In this document: piece after piece, positions 16,975 to 26,161 of the stretch
How positions within the stretch are numbered: the first letter of the stretch is position 1
How the letters are laid out: every line of letters starts with the position of its first letter
DNA from: Bacteroidota bacterium
GTDB taxonomy: Bacteria; Bacteroidota; Bacteroidia; Chitinophagales; Chitinophagaceae
NCBI GenBank assembly: GCA_023386555.1
Contig: JAEWJK010000013.1
Location: forward strand, 62,001 to 126,000
Direction of reading: 5' to 3'
Length of the DNA: 64,000 nt
Made by a program: the position numbers and the translations under genes
The notes under the pieces: model-generated
Told to the model about the DNA's origin: nothing
The model's input: only the letters and a program-made list of their open reading frames with translations
Databases searched by the model: none

Positions 16975-17361
16975 ATGATATCTGAAATCTCAGAAGGTGT
17001 TGAAATTAGCGTGGAAACATTCTATCAACCGGAATATAGCAACCCAAAGCTACATGAATATATGTTTGCTTACAGGATAACTATTGACAACCATAATAAT
17101 TTCTCTATTCAGCTACTTAAAAGGCATTGGAATATTTTCGACAGCAATGGTGAATACCGTGAGGTTGATGGAGAAGGTGTAGTAGGTGAACAGCCTGTGT
17201 TGCAGCCAGGACAACAATACCAATATGTGAGTGGATGTAACCTGAATACTGAAATGGGCAGAATGGTAGGTACTTACCAAATGGTTAATCAGAACAACCA
17301 AAAGATATTTGAAGTAAATATTCCGCCATTTGAATTGATTGTTCCGGCAAAATTTAACTGA
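16975..17361 (+). CDS. apaG: ApaG domain protein
   Basis: 128 residues, the normal ApaG length. The fold is a fibronectin-III-like beta sandwich. Features include FAYRITIDNHNNFSIQLLKRHWNI, VDGEGVVGEQPVLQPGQQYQYVSG and MVGTYQMV, all typical of ApaG. The family was linked to Co/Mg efflux in Salmonella, and it also occurs in eukaryotic F-box proteins, but its molecular role in Bacteroidota is unknown. Its TGA overlaps the ATG of the next gene by one base (TGATG), suggesting translational coupling to the disrupted plug gene. Confidence 0.93.
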   Translation: MISEISEGVEISVETFYQPEYSNPKLHEYMFAYRITIDNHNNFSIQLLKRHWNIFDSNGEYREVDGEGVVGEQPVLQPGQQYQYVSGCNLNTEMGRMVGTYQMVNQNNQKIFEVNIPPFELIVPAKFN

Positions 17362-17692
17362 TGAGATTGTTATTGGCTATATCATTCTGTGTGTTATCTT
17401 CTGCACTTTTAGCACAGAGACGTGCGAAGATTGATAGTACTTTTTAATCAAAGGTGTACCGGGACCTGCTTCAACTGTTATTGTTCGTGATTCAGCAAAC
17501 GTTATCGATACCACCCAAACACTTTTTGTTATTGACGGAATTCCGGTAGAATATTTTAAAGTCAAAACACTTGATCCAAATAAAATAGAGTCAATATCAG
17601 TTTTAAAAGATTCCTCGAATATTCTTTCTTGTCGCGGAAGAAGAAATATCGTTGTAATTACTCTTAAGTGTATTGCAGAGTCTATTCTTTAA
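17361..17692 (+). pseudogene. Small secreted TonB-plug-like protein, frameshifted
   Basis: The frame from ATG 17361 gives a signal peptide MRLLLAISFCVLSSALLAQ, runs to DSTF and stops at 17445. Inserting one base in the 5-T run at 17440 restores an uninterrupted frame to TAA at 17692. The restored sequence has LFVIDGIPVEYF, LDPNKIESISVLKDSS and RRNIVVITLK, all characteristic of the SusC-type plug domain (VIDG..., IESIEVLKD..., GVIIITTK). The intact gene would be 110 residues. Its length, 332 bases, is one short of a multiple of three. Either a real inactivating mutation or a sequence error. It overlaps the convergent gldB end by 4 bases. Confidence 0.75.
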
Positions 17693-18708
17693 CTCGGTTT
17701 ATATTTAGCTTCTTCAAAAATTCGTTTCGTTGGTGTTTTCATTAGCTCATCTAAAGTTTTCCCTTCTTTATCCATCCATTTTTTTACGATCTGCCAACCG
17801 ATGAATTGACCAATAAATCCGGGAGAAGCCGGACCTAAAGCTGTAGTGTTAGGTGAATCGTTCATATAATCCCTTATCGTTGCAGGATCGTTCTTGTATA
17901 AAAGATCATTGGTAATGAAGAAGCCCCAAATGTTGGATTCATTTGCATAAGCACCTTCTAACTGTGCTTTGGTGTAACCTGTTTTTAAAGTGTCATCTAC
18001 TTCCGGTAGTAATTGATCCAATACATATAATCTTCTGCCAGCTTCAATCATTTGTTCTACTAAAGGTTTTCCTGTTGATGTATTTCGGTAAACATTATCG
18101 CTAAGATCATCCACAATATTTTTCATACTGTTCACCGGAATATATTCTCTTTCAAATCGTCTTGAAACAAAACCGGGGTATAATTGTTGACCTGCAGGCG
18201 TATTATAGATAGAATAATTTTTACCCATGTACAATTGTAATCCAACAGCTAAAGCATCTGAAGTAATAACGCTGCTATAACTATTGATAGGGCCTATGAA
18301 TGTGATGAGTTTTTGAGGTGCCTGGTAGTTTGGAAAATAATGTCTGGTAAACTGCAAACCTTTTTTCACCAATGCAGCTTCTTTATCAAGGTTATTGAAT
18401 ATTTTTTGTGAAGAATCGTACAATGATCTATAACTGCTAATAAATAGCATGATGTCTTTTTTGATGCTGTCAGGATGTGAAGGTTGAGACAGAATATTAA
18501 AAAGATAATCCTGCATAAAAGCCGGATATTTCTGGTTCAGATTATCAAGCGAAGCATCAAGATCGGTTGTATCTAAAGCGAAAAAATCCTGATCAAATCT
18601 CTGTACCTGCAGGTCAATTTTGATGTTGCTTACATCAGGTGTTTTATCATTGTTATTACATGAATTGAGAACTGAAAGCAATAAAAAAGCGATAACGATC
18701 TTTTTCAT
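17689..18708 (-). CDS. gldB: Gliding motility lipoprotein GldB
   Basis: 339 residues with a lipoprotein signal ending in the lipobox LNSC (MKKIVIAFLLLSVLNSC). The mature part carries the family pattern: RFDQDFFALD, LNQKYPAFMQDY, GPINSYSSVITSDALAVGLQLYMG and REYIPVNSMKNIVDDL. GldB is required for gliding in Flavobacterium and is found in most gliding Bacteroidota; it is an inner- or outer-membrane lipoprotein of unknown mechanism. In Flavobacterium gldB and gldC lie close to nadE (recalled, not verified); here a large T9SS gene separates gldB from nadE and gldC is not visible. Confidence 0.93.
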   Translation of the reverse strand: MKKIVIAFLLLSVLNSCNNNDKTPDVSNIKIDLQVQRFDQDFFALDTTDLDASLDNLNQKYPAFMQDYLFNILSQPSHPDSIKKDIMLFISSYRSLYDSSQKIFNNLDKEAALVKKGLQFTRHYFPNYQAPQKLITFIGPINSYSSVITSDALAVGLQLYMGKNYSIYNTPAGQQLYPGFVSRRFEREYIPVNSMKNIVDDLSDNVYRNTSTGKPLVEQMIEAGRRLYVLDQLLPEVDDTLKTGYTKAQLEGAYANESNIWGFFITNDLLYKNDPATIRDYMNDSPNTTALGPASPGFIGQFIGWQIVKKWMDKEGKTLDELMKTPTKRIFEEAKYKPS

Positions 18709-18748
18709 CTTGCAGAATTATAGAAAAAAATGTTATCGCTTTTAAAAA

Positions 18749-21700
18749 CTATTGTTTCATCACTTTCTCTGTGATGATTCCTTCATTGGTATAAATTCTC
18801 AGTAAATACATTCCCACAGGCACAGATGGTACGTTGAATCTTCCATTGTTTAAAGTCCTGGTAGTAGCAATAACTCGTCCGCTATTATCTATCAACTGTA
18901 CCTGCGATATTTTTAGTTGCGTATTTAACTGTAAATGATCTTTAAATGGGTTTGGACTGATTGCAATTTTTGTATTCTGCAGATCCTGCCATTTTATATT
19001 TTGGATCGGGCTATAACTAAACTTACCATCTCTGTCTATCATTTTTAAGCGATAGAAAGTATTGTTAGACGGTTTTGCAGAAAGCCTGCTGAGCATGTCT
19101 TTGAAAACATAAGTATTACTATTTGCATTCAAAGCATTCGTTCTCCCAATAGCAGAAAACTCATTACCTGTCCAACTTCTTTCAATTTCAAAATGGGAAA
19201 CATTTTTTTCGGTAGCCGTACTCCACTTTAGCAGAGCATCTTTATTGTCTTTCAAAACTGTAAAGCTCAATAGATTTAATGGTAAAGGTGCATTGACAGA
19301 ACCTGTAATCTCAACATCATCTATAGCAGCACCTGCTGCAGTTACACCAACGTCGGTTTTAAATGCAAATCGAAAAGCTACTTGATCGTTGCCTGCTAGG
19401 AATGAAATATCATAGTTCTTCTTAGCAAAAGAAGATTGCGTTCCTGAAAAATAAGCCTGATATTGTGGGAAAGCGGTTGTTCCCATAATGTTAGAGAAAT
19501 TATACCAATTTAATGCAGTTGTTGTACTTAATGGAGACCAATTTTTACCGGTATCTAAGCTGTATTCTAACCTAAAACCATCATAGTCTGCTTCGAATGA
19601 ATATTTTGTATAGAAACTAAAATCATAAGAGCCTGGTGCACTTAAATTATAGAGAGGACTATATAAATAAGATTCACTGTTATTAACGTAATTAGCAAGA
19701 TTTGGTCCGGTAATCCAGGCTTTAGATCCACTATTTGTTCCGCTTTTGGCCGGGTAATTAGAAGTACCTCTTTCCCATTCAGTACCTGAAATTGTTTCAG
19801 CCGCAAAATGGTTGGCATTTACTTCAAAATTGCCTCCTTGTGAGAGTGTATATGGAGTGCCACTTATTGGCATTACTGTAATAGTTTTTACAGTAGTAGA
19901 TGCTCCACCATTTATACTGAGTGTAACCGTATATGTTCCTGGCGTGGTATATTTTTTTAGAGGATGCTGAAGTGTGGATGTGTTTCCATCGCCAAAATCC
20001 CATGAATATGAAGATGGGTTGATTGAAGTACTAGTGAATTGTAAAGCTCTACCCGGATAAATAATACTAGCGCTTGTAATAAAACTGGCGGAAGCCGGAG
20101 AAAAAGCACCGGTATAATACAAACCACGGCCATGTGTTGCAGCAATGATCAATTTATCTGAGGGCCTTGTTTGTAACATATCTACCCTAACGTTTGCTAA
20201 TCCATTGTTCGTTGAGCCCCAATTAGTAGATGTTCCGTTGAGATCATCAGTTGACCATACACCTAGTTCGGTTGCTATTAAAGCCTGGTCGTTACTGATT
20301 GGATTGAATATGATCCACCTAACCGGCATATCTGGTAAATTACCTTCTACACTAACCCAATTAACACCTCCATCAGTCGTTTCCCAAATGCTATTTGCGC
20401 CATAATTACTGAAGGTTACAAGAATGTGATCGTCATTACCTGGCTGTACTTCAATACATGAAATATAACCAGGTGGCATTGATGAAAGAGCATTTATACT
20501 GGTAGCTGATGGTGTATTAGTATGGGCATCATCTACTTTAACAATATTTCCATTACCCGTTCCAAAAAATACACGATTGGGAGTATTAGGAGATACTTTC
20601 ACAGCAGAAATAGTTCCATTTAATTGGGGAAGTGATACCTGTGTAAACGTATTACCTGTTTGTGGATTTTCCCATCTTAAATATTGATTACTGCTTCTTG
20701 CACAATACATTCTATTGCCAAGATCATCGTAGTCTGTGGGGTTAATAAATCTACCATTGTTTCCATGACTTGCACTGGTAAATGAATTGCCGCCATTTGA
20801 AGAACGATAATAATTATTGTACACATAACTGGTGAACTGGTATTGCGGCTGATCCTGATCTATATGGCAAAATGCTCCATCACCACCGGTAACTTCTGTT
20901 GTATTATGCAATATTGACTGGGTAAATTTATGACTTCCATTATCCTGAGCACCTGCTAAGAAATTGAATGATCCTGCTGTCGGATTCATCGCACAGCCAT
21001 AAAATTGCAGCGTATTATAGTTTGTAGATTTATTGGTAATGGTTGGCATAGACTCATTGCCATCACTGGTTCTAAAAACAGCACCATCATTAGTAAAATA
21101 AACAATGTTGCTATTACCAGGGGAGAAGATAATATTATGCTGATCGGCATGCACTTCCTGGAAACCAAAACCACCATACCAATGTGCAATTTGACCCCAG
21201 GTTCCTCCACCATCGGTGCTTTTAAAAAGATCAATAGCTCCAACGTATAATGTAAGTGGATCAGTTGGAGAAACTTCTATTGTAAGATCATACCAGGCCT
21301 GCCCTCTTGAAAAATCTGCTGCAGAAATTCCATTATCAGCATCATCAGGTTCTGTTTTAGAAACGAATGTTGCACCCCCATCAGTGCTTTGTAAAATACC
21401 GTTCACTGCATTGCCAGTTTCCACTAATGCATACAAGTAGTTAGGAGCTGATTGGGATGTAGCAATTTCAATTCTTTCAGCTGCAATGGGTAATGTTATG
21501 GCTGCACTCCAGTTGATTCCACCATTAATTGATTTATGCAGGCTTCCATTTAATGTTGCATAAATATCACCGTTGCCAGCCTGTTCAATATCATAACTGA
21601 GATTACTGTTTGCACCACTAATTCCCAAACCTGTTCCTAGTACTTTTGTAAAACTTGTTCCTCCATTTGCTGATCGGTAAACACCCGTTTGTGTGCAGGA

Positions 21701-22363
21701 AAACAAAATGCCTGCAGTAGATACCAATATTTTCTGGTTATAATAAAAGTTAGAAGTGTTAGTTGCTGAAAGCTGGCTCCAGGTATTACCACCATTGATG
21801 CTTTTCCAAATACCCAAACCTCTTACTGCATCACTATTACCATAACCTTCACCCGTAGCAAAATACATGATCTGTGGGTTGGTTGGGTCCTGTGCTATTG
21901 AGGTTACTGCAAGGTTTCCGAATAAATCATTTACCGGTGTCCAGTTTGGTTCTGTTGCTGTGATATCAGTAGTCTTCCATAAACCTCCACCAACACTTCC
22001 TGCCCATATAGTTTTTCTTGTAGCATCATTTAAATCAACCAACAACGTTCTTGTTCTGCCACCAAAATTTTTGGGTCCTAACGCAGTCCATTGTATTCCT
22101 TCAATAGCATTATTATTTCTCGCAACTAATGATGCTTTTGCATAATTATAAGCCGGTATTAATCTTTCCATTGGAACATAACCAAGCGACAGGTCTTTGG
22201 TCATTTCAAATTCCTGTTGCCAGGCTAATTCAATTCTATCTCTTTTAGGAATTTTTGATGTTTTTATATCAGTATAATCCCCTTCAATCAAAACAAACAG
22301 AAGAAATGGAATTATTACTGCAGCTGCTAAAAAGAGAAAAGATCGAAAAATATTTTTTTGCAT
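18749..22363 (-). CDS. Large secreted beta-propeller protein with PKD domain and T9SS sorting domain
   Basis: 1204 residues from MQKNIFRS; a short extension (ATG at 22378) is possible. A hydrophobic segment (about 5-25) serves for export. Residues about 80-750 form sialidase/BNR-type repeats with many W.S.DGG.TW and SINGGNTWS motifs (sortilin-like propeller). A PKD domain (about 765-840) has YSWDFGDGNT and YTVTLSINGG. A jelly-roll-like domain follows, with AAIDDVEITG near its end. The C-terminal 90 residues are a type A T9SS CTD (ISPNPFKDHLQL, VPVGMYLLRI, EKVMKQ). It should be exported by the T9SS, whose genes are at 37208. Substrate unknown. Confidence 0.92.
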   Translation of the reverse strand: MQKNIFRSFLFLAAAVIIPFLLFVLIEGDYTDIKTSKIPKRDRIELAWQQEFEMTKDLSLGYVPMERLIPAYNYAKASLVARNNNAIEGIQWTALGPKNFGGRTRTLLVDLNDATRKTIWAGSVGGGLWKTTDITATEPNWTPVNDLFGNLAVTSIAQDPTNPQIMYFATGEGYGNSDAVRGLGIWKSINGGNTWSQLSATNTSNFYYNQKILVSTAGILFSCTQTGVYRSANGGTSFTKVLGTGLGISGANSNLSYDIEQAGNGDIYATLNGSLHKSINGGINWSAAITLPIAAERIEIATSQSAPNYLYALVETGNAVNGILQSTDGGATFVSKTEPDDADNGISAADFSRGQAWYDLTIEVSPTDPLTLYVGAIDLFKSTDGGGTWGQIAHWYGGFGFQEVHADQHNIIFSPGNSNIVYFTNDGAVFRTSDGNESMPTITNKSTNYNTLQFYGCAMNPTAGSFNFLAGAQDNGSHKFTQSILHNTTEVTGGDGAFCHIDQDQPQYQFTSYVYNNYYRSSNGGNSFTSASHGNNGRFINPTDYDDLGNRMYCARSSNQYLRWENPQTGNTFTQVSLPQLNGTISAVKVSPNTPNRVFFGTGNGNIVKVDDAHTNTPSATSINALSSMPPGYISCIEVQPGNDDHILVTFSNYGANSIWETTDGGVNWVSVEGNLPDMPVRWIIFNPISNDQALIATELGVWSTDDLNGTSTNWGSTNNGLANVRVDMLQTRPSDKLIIAATHGRGLYYTGAFSPASASFITSASIIYPGRALQFTSTSINPSSYSWDFGDGNTSTLQHPLKKYTTPGTYTVTLSINGGASTTVKTITVMPISGTPYTLSQGGNFEVNANHFAAETISGTEWERGTSNYPAKSGTNSGSKAWITGPNLANYVNNSESYLYSPLYNLSAPGSYDFSFYTKYSFEADYDGFRLEYSLDTGKNWSPLSTTTALNWYNFSNIMGTTAFPQYQAYFSGTQSSFAKKNYDISFLAGNDQVAFRFAFKTDVGVTAAGAAIDDVEITGSVNAPLPLNLLSFTVLKDNKDALLKWSTATEKNVSHFEIERSWTGNEFSAIGRTNALNANSNTYVFKDMLSRLSAKPSNNTFYRLKMIDRDGKFSYSPIQNIKWQDLQNTKIAISPNPFKDHLQLNTQLKISQVQLIDNSGRVIATTRTLNNGRFNVPSVPVGMYLLRIYTNEGIITEKVMKQ

Positions 22364-22392
22364 GATATTGATGTGCATTTGTGTAGGGTGGT

Positions 22393-22400
22393 CAAATTTA
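22393..22400 (-). promoter_or_regulatory. Candidate -7 box for the T9SS propeller gene
   Basis: CAAATTTA on the plus strand gives TAAATTTG, matching the Bacteroidota -7 consensus TAnnTTTG, 30 bases before the start codon. No well-spaced TTG is evident at -33. Confidence 0.35.
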
Positions 22401-22480
22401 GCAGAATATGTTCAAAGGAATACTTAATAAAGCATTGATTTAAGCTACGTAAAACTGTATTTACAGGGATTCATGTATTA

Positions 22481-22488
22481 TATCTTTG
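22481..22488 (+). promoter_or_regulatory. Candidate -7 box directly at the nadE start
   Basis: TATCTTTG matches TAnnTTTG and ends 4 bases before the nadE ATG at 22493. A start site 5-8 bases downstream would give a leaderless mRNA. No clear -33 TTG. Confidence 0.4.
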
Positions 22489-22492
22489 TATT

Positions 22493-24175
22493 ATGAAGAT
22501 CGTATTGGCTCAACAGAATTATCATATAGGCAATTTTGAATTGAATACAGGCAAGATCATTAGTGCAATAAAAGAAGCGAAAGCACAAAATGCTGACCTG
22601 ATTGTCTTTAGTGAATTATGTGTTTGTGGCTATCCTCCAAGAGACTTTCTGGAGTTTGAAGATTTCATTAACAAATGTTATCAATCAGTTGAAGAAATAG
22701 CCCAGCATGCTGACACAATTGGTGTATTGATCGGATCTCCAGCAAGAAACAAAGTAAAGGAAGGCAAAGACCTTTTTAATGCTGCACTTTTGTTATACGA
22801 TAAACAGGTAAAGGCCCAAATTTCTAAAACACTTCTACCTACCTACGATGTATTTGATGAGTACCGGTATTTCGAACCTGCATTTGAGTGGAACGCAGTT
22901 GATTTTAAGGGCAAGAAGTTAGCAATAACAATTTGTGAAGACATCTGGAATCTTGTTGATAATCCTATGTATCGTTTTTCTCCAATGGATCAATTGATCA
23001 CTCAGCAGCCAGATATAATGATCAATCTTAGTGCTTCACCTTTTGATTATACACATGCTGATGACAGAAAAGTGATCTGTAAGAACAATGTGCTGAAGTA
23101 TAAAATTCCTTTGATCTATTGCAATGGAGTTGGCAGTCAAACAGAAATTGTTTTCGATGGAGGTTCTTTAGTGTTTGATAAACATGGTAACCTTTGTAAA
23201 ACACTTCCTTTATTTGAGGAAGCTTATCATACTGTAGAGATAAATGATGATGGTTCAATCAACTCAACTATTGAACAGAATTTATATGATCTTCCTTCTG
23301 CAGATGTTGATCCCGCAAAACTTCAGCCTACACTCAATATTGCTTATGTACACAAAGCTTTAATAACAGGTATTCGGGATTATTTTTATAAGATGGGTTT
23401 TACAAAAGCAATTATTGGTTCTTCAGGAGGAATTGATTCGGCTGTCACCCTGGCTTTAGCCTGTGATGCTTTGGGAAGTGAAAATGTAAGAGCAATATTG
23501 ATGCCTTCTCCGTATTCTACTGAGCATTCAGTGAATGATGCAGTTCAATTGAGTAAGAATCTGAATAATCCTTATGATATCATTAAGATCAGCGATGTTT
23601 ATGAATCATTTCTTTCAACGCTAAAACCAATCTTCAAAGACCTTCCTTTCTCGCTTGCAGAAGAAAATATTCAAAGCCGTACAAGAGGAAATTTATTAAT
23701 GGCTATTGCCAACAAGTTTGGATATATTTTACTCAATACATCAAACAAAAGTGAACTGGCAACCGGTTACGGAACATTATATGGAGACATGGCTGGTGGC
23801 TTGGCTGTTTTAGGTGATTGTTATAAACTTCAGGTGTATGAACTGGCAAAATATATCAACCGAGATAAAGAGATCATTCCCGATAATATTATTACCAAAC
23901 CCCCTAGTGCTGAGTTAAGACCTGATCAAAAGGACAGCGATAGTCTTCCGGATTATGAGATCCTTGATCAGGTATTATATCAATACATTGAACGACGTTT
24001 AGGCCCTGGTGAAATAAAAGCCCAGGGTTTTGATGCTGCAATTGTTGATAAAACATTGAAGCTTGTAAACATGAATGAGTATAAGCGTAACCAGTTTTGC
24101 CCCATAATACGTGTTAGCCCTAAAGCATTTGGTGTAGGAAGAAGAGTTCCGATTGTTGGTAAGTACCTTTCATAG
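22493..24175 (+). CDS. nadE: Glutamine-dependent NAD+ synthetase
   Basis: 560 residues in two domains. The N-terminal nitrilase-like glutaminase (about 1-255) has the Glu in VFSELCVCGYPPRD, the Lys in ISKTLLPTYDVFDE and the Cys in TICEDIWN. The C-terminal ATP-pyrophosphatase synthetase domain has the P-loop GSSGGIDSAV, GNLLMAIANKFG, NKSELATGYGTLYGDMAGG and the C-terminal RRVPIVGKY. It converts nicotinate adenine dinucleotide to NAD with glutamine as ammonia donor. Together with nadC (4822) it covers two NAD steps in this window. The gene is monocistronic on the plus strand. Confidence 0.97.
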   Translation: MKIVLAQQNYHIGNFELNTGKIISAIKEAKAQNADLIVFSELCVCGYPPRDFLEFEDFINKCYQSVEEIAQHADTIGVLIGSPARNKVKEGKDLFNAALLLYDKQVKAQISKTLLPTYDVFDEYRYFEPAFEWNAVDFKGKKLAITICEDIWNLVDNPMYRFSPMDQLITQQPDIMINLSASPFDYTHADDRKVICKNNVLKYKIPLIYCNGVGSQTEIVFDGGSLVFDKHGNLCKTLPLFEEAYHTVEINDDGSINSTIEQNLYDLPSADVDPAKLQPTLNIAYVHKALITGIRDYFYKMGFTKAIIGSSGGIDSAVTLALACDALGSENVRAILMPSPYSTEHSVNDAVQLSKNLNNPYDIIKISDVYESFLSTLKPIFKDLPFSLAEENIQSRTRGNLLMAIANKFGYILLNTSNKSELATGYGTLYGDMAGGLAVLGDCYKLQVYELAKYINRDKEIIPDNIITKPPSAELRPDQKDSDSLPDYEILDQVLYQYIERRLGPGEIKAQGFDAAIVDKTLKLVNMNEYKRNQFCPIIRVSPKAFGVGRRVPIVGKYLS

Positions 24176-24212
24176 TTGGTTGCATTTTTGTTGGGATTAG
24201 CCAAACCTCGTT

Positions 24213-24464
24213 ATGAAAAAGTTCTGGCAGAACCATAAGTTAGTAACCTTGCTTGTTACGCTTTACCTAATAATCTACACATTACTTCACCAATCAGGAG
24301 CATCATTGAAAGTATTGGGTGCTATGTTCCTTCTTTCTCCATTCCTAGTAATATGGATGGCATATACTATTTTAAAGTTCGGTACTTATAATGGTCATGA
24401 ACTGGAGGAAAATGAAGAATGGGGTTACCAGGATAAGAATAAAGATGAACTAGGTGTTTTTTAA
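24213..24464 (+). CDS. Small two-helix membrane protein
   Basis: 83 residues. Two hydrophobic segments (about 9-27 and 32-53) are followed by a hydrophilic acidic tail (HELEENEEWGYQDKNKDELGVF). The pattern is that of an inner-membrane hairpin with cytoplasmic ends. No family recognised. It is 38 bases after nadE and 31 bases before the next plus-strand gene, so a short operon of nadE, this gene and the beta-barrel gene is possible. Confidence 0.7.
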   Translation: MKKFWQNHKLVTLLVTLYLIIYTLLHQSGASLKVLGAMFLLSPFLVIWMAYTILKFGTYNGHELEENEEWGYQDKNKDELGVF

Positions 24465-24494
24465 AATGTGGAATTGATTGTATAGTTTGCGGCT

Positions 24495-25250
24495 ATGAAA
24501 TTTAGCTGCTTTGCAATATGCCTGGCTATTAGTATCACATCTTTTTCCCAGGCTGATAATGAAATACAGGTGTATGCTTCTCAAACGATCGGTAAGAACA
24601 GAACCATTTTTGAATTACATAGTAACTACACTTTTAAAGGCTCTAAGTATTTAATTGATCCCAAATCTGCAAGATGGTTGAATGAAACAATTGAGATCAC
24701 CCATGGATTTGCAGATAATTTCGAGATTGGTTTTTACACTTTCACCGCTTTATCGCCAAATGGCAAATATCAATATCTCGGTAACCAGATCAGGCCAAGA
24801 ATAACAGCATCTGATAAATGGAAATTACCTTTCGGTGCCAGTATTTCAGCGGAGTTTGGTTTCTTCAGACCCGACGTTTCTTCTTCTTTTTTCTGGCAGG
24901 GAGAAATAAGACCCATCATTGATAAAACAGTGGGTGAATGGTATTTTTCTTTAAATCCCAATATTGATTTTGTTCTTACAGGTGATAATAAAGGATGGGG
25001 TTTTTCTCCTCAACTAAAATCGATGTACACAATTCAGCAAAAAGTAGGAATTGGATTTGAATATTATAGTGGACTTGGAAACTTCGGAAATTTTCTTCCA
25101 TCCAAACAACAGGAGCACCTGATTGGTCCGATGATAGATGTTGTTGCAGATCCTAGATGGGAAGTGAATGGTGGATTCTTATTTGGCTTAACACCAGGAT
25201 CTAATCAAACTGTATTCAAACTTTTGCTAGGCAGAAGATTTGGTAAATAA
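24495..25250 (+). CDS. Predicted outer-membrane beta-barrel protein
   Basis: 251 residues with a signal peptide ending SFSQA. Alternating hydrophobic/polar strands with aromatic girdle residues run through the whole chain (NFEIGFYTFTAL, VGIGFEYYSGLGNF, WEVNGGFLFGLT, FKLLLGRRFGK), which fits a small transmembrane barrel. The overall pattern resembles the phenol-degradation MetA-pathway/transporter barrel group, but that is a loose match. It ends 2 bases before the convergent universal stress gene. Confidence 0.65.
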   Translation: MKFSCFAICLAISITSFSQADNEIQVYASQTIGKNRTIFELHSNYTFKGSKYLIDPKSARWLNETIEITHGFADNFEIGFYTFTALSPNGKYQYLGNQIRPRITASDKWKLPFGASISAEFGFFRPDVSSSFFWQGEIRPIIDKTVGEWYFSLNPNIDFVLTGDNKGWGFSPQLKSMYTIQQKVGIGFEYYSGLGNFGNFLPSKQQEHLIGPMIDVVADPRWEVNGGFLFGLTPGSNQTVFKLLLGRRFGK

Positions 25251-25252
25251 GA

Positions 25253-26080
25253 TCAGTCGTGAATAACCATCAAGGGCAAATGACTGTGAAATGCCAATGA
25301 TTTTGTATGGCTTTTTTTGAATAGCCCATCAAACAATCCATGTTTTTTTGGAATAGTGATGATGAGATCAATCGCATTATTATCTGAAAAATGATTAATA
25401 GCTTCTGTGAAATGTGTATCATGAATAAAATGATACTCCGGATCATAACCCTGGAATAAAGTATCTAATAATAAGCTTTCAAACGCTTCATCAGGTTTTG
25501 TTTGTTTCTCAGAGACATTTAAAATGTGTAGCTGAGCTTTAGTTAGATCAAGCAGGTTTTTTATTGACTGCACCGGCATTGTATCAACCACTTTTCTAAA
25601 ATCACATGCCAGTACAACTTGTTGGATCTTTTTATATGTTGCATTCTTCGGAACAATAAATACAGGTACCGTAACATGTTTTGCCACACTAATGGTGTTA
25701 CTTCCTATCAGCACTTCTTCCATCCTACTGCCTCCTGTGATTCCCATTACGATTGCATCAATTTCTTCCTGCTTACATAATTCTTCCACACCACCGGTAA
25801 GTGTTTGAAATTCGCTTTTTGTTTCAAATAACATTGGCCCGTTACAGGAAGCTTGTAACATTGAACGGAACTTTTGCATTCCGTCTTCACTTGACTTTTT
25901 CAGAACATCTATGTCAAACAATTGAACAGCAGGCATAGAAGGGTCTGCAGCAATTGGTGCCTGGTATGCGTTATAAAGAATGATCTTTTGAATTCCCAGG
26001 TCATTAGCAAGTGATACTGCATAATGGCCAGCATTCATTGCAACATCAGAAAAATCAGTAGGAACCAGGATGCTATTCAT
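25253..26080 (-). CDS. Universal stress protein, tandem UspA domains
   Basis: 275 residues, twice the length of a single Usp domain. The first domain has SILVPTDFSDVAMNAGHYAVSLA at the N-terminus and the ATP-loop-like VMGITGGSRMEEVLIGSNTISVAKHVTVPVFIVP. The second (about 150-275) is more diverged, starting IQQVVLACDFRK and ending THTKSLAFHSHLPLMVIHD. The G-2x-G-9x-G pattern of ATP-binding Usp proteins is present in domain 1 and degraded in domain 2. Role in stress response is known for the family; the specific trigger is not visible. Confidence 0.92.
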   Translation of the reverse strand: MNSILVPTDFSDVAMNAGHYAVSLANDLGIQKIILYNAYQAPIAADPSMPAVQLFDIDVLKKSSEDGMQKFRSMLQASCNGPMLFETKSEFQTLTGGVEELCKQEEIDAIVMGITGGSRMEEVLIGSNTISVAKHVTVPVFIVPKNATYKKIQQVVLACDFRKVVDTMPVQSIKNLLDLTKAQLHILNVSEKQTKPDEAFESLLLDTLFQGYDPEYHFIHDTHFTEAINHFSDNNAIDLIITIPKKHGLFDGLFKKSHTKSLAFHSHLPLMVIHD

Positions 26081-26161
26081 AGAATTTATTTATAGCTTAA
26101 AGTTAGATGAAGGCCTTTTACCAATTCAATGATTTTCATCACTTCACCTGCAAATACAGTG

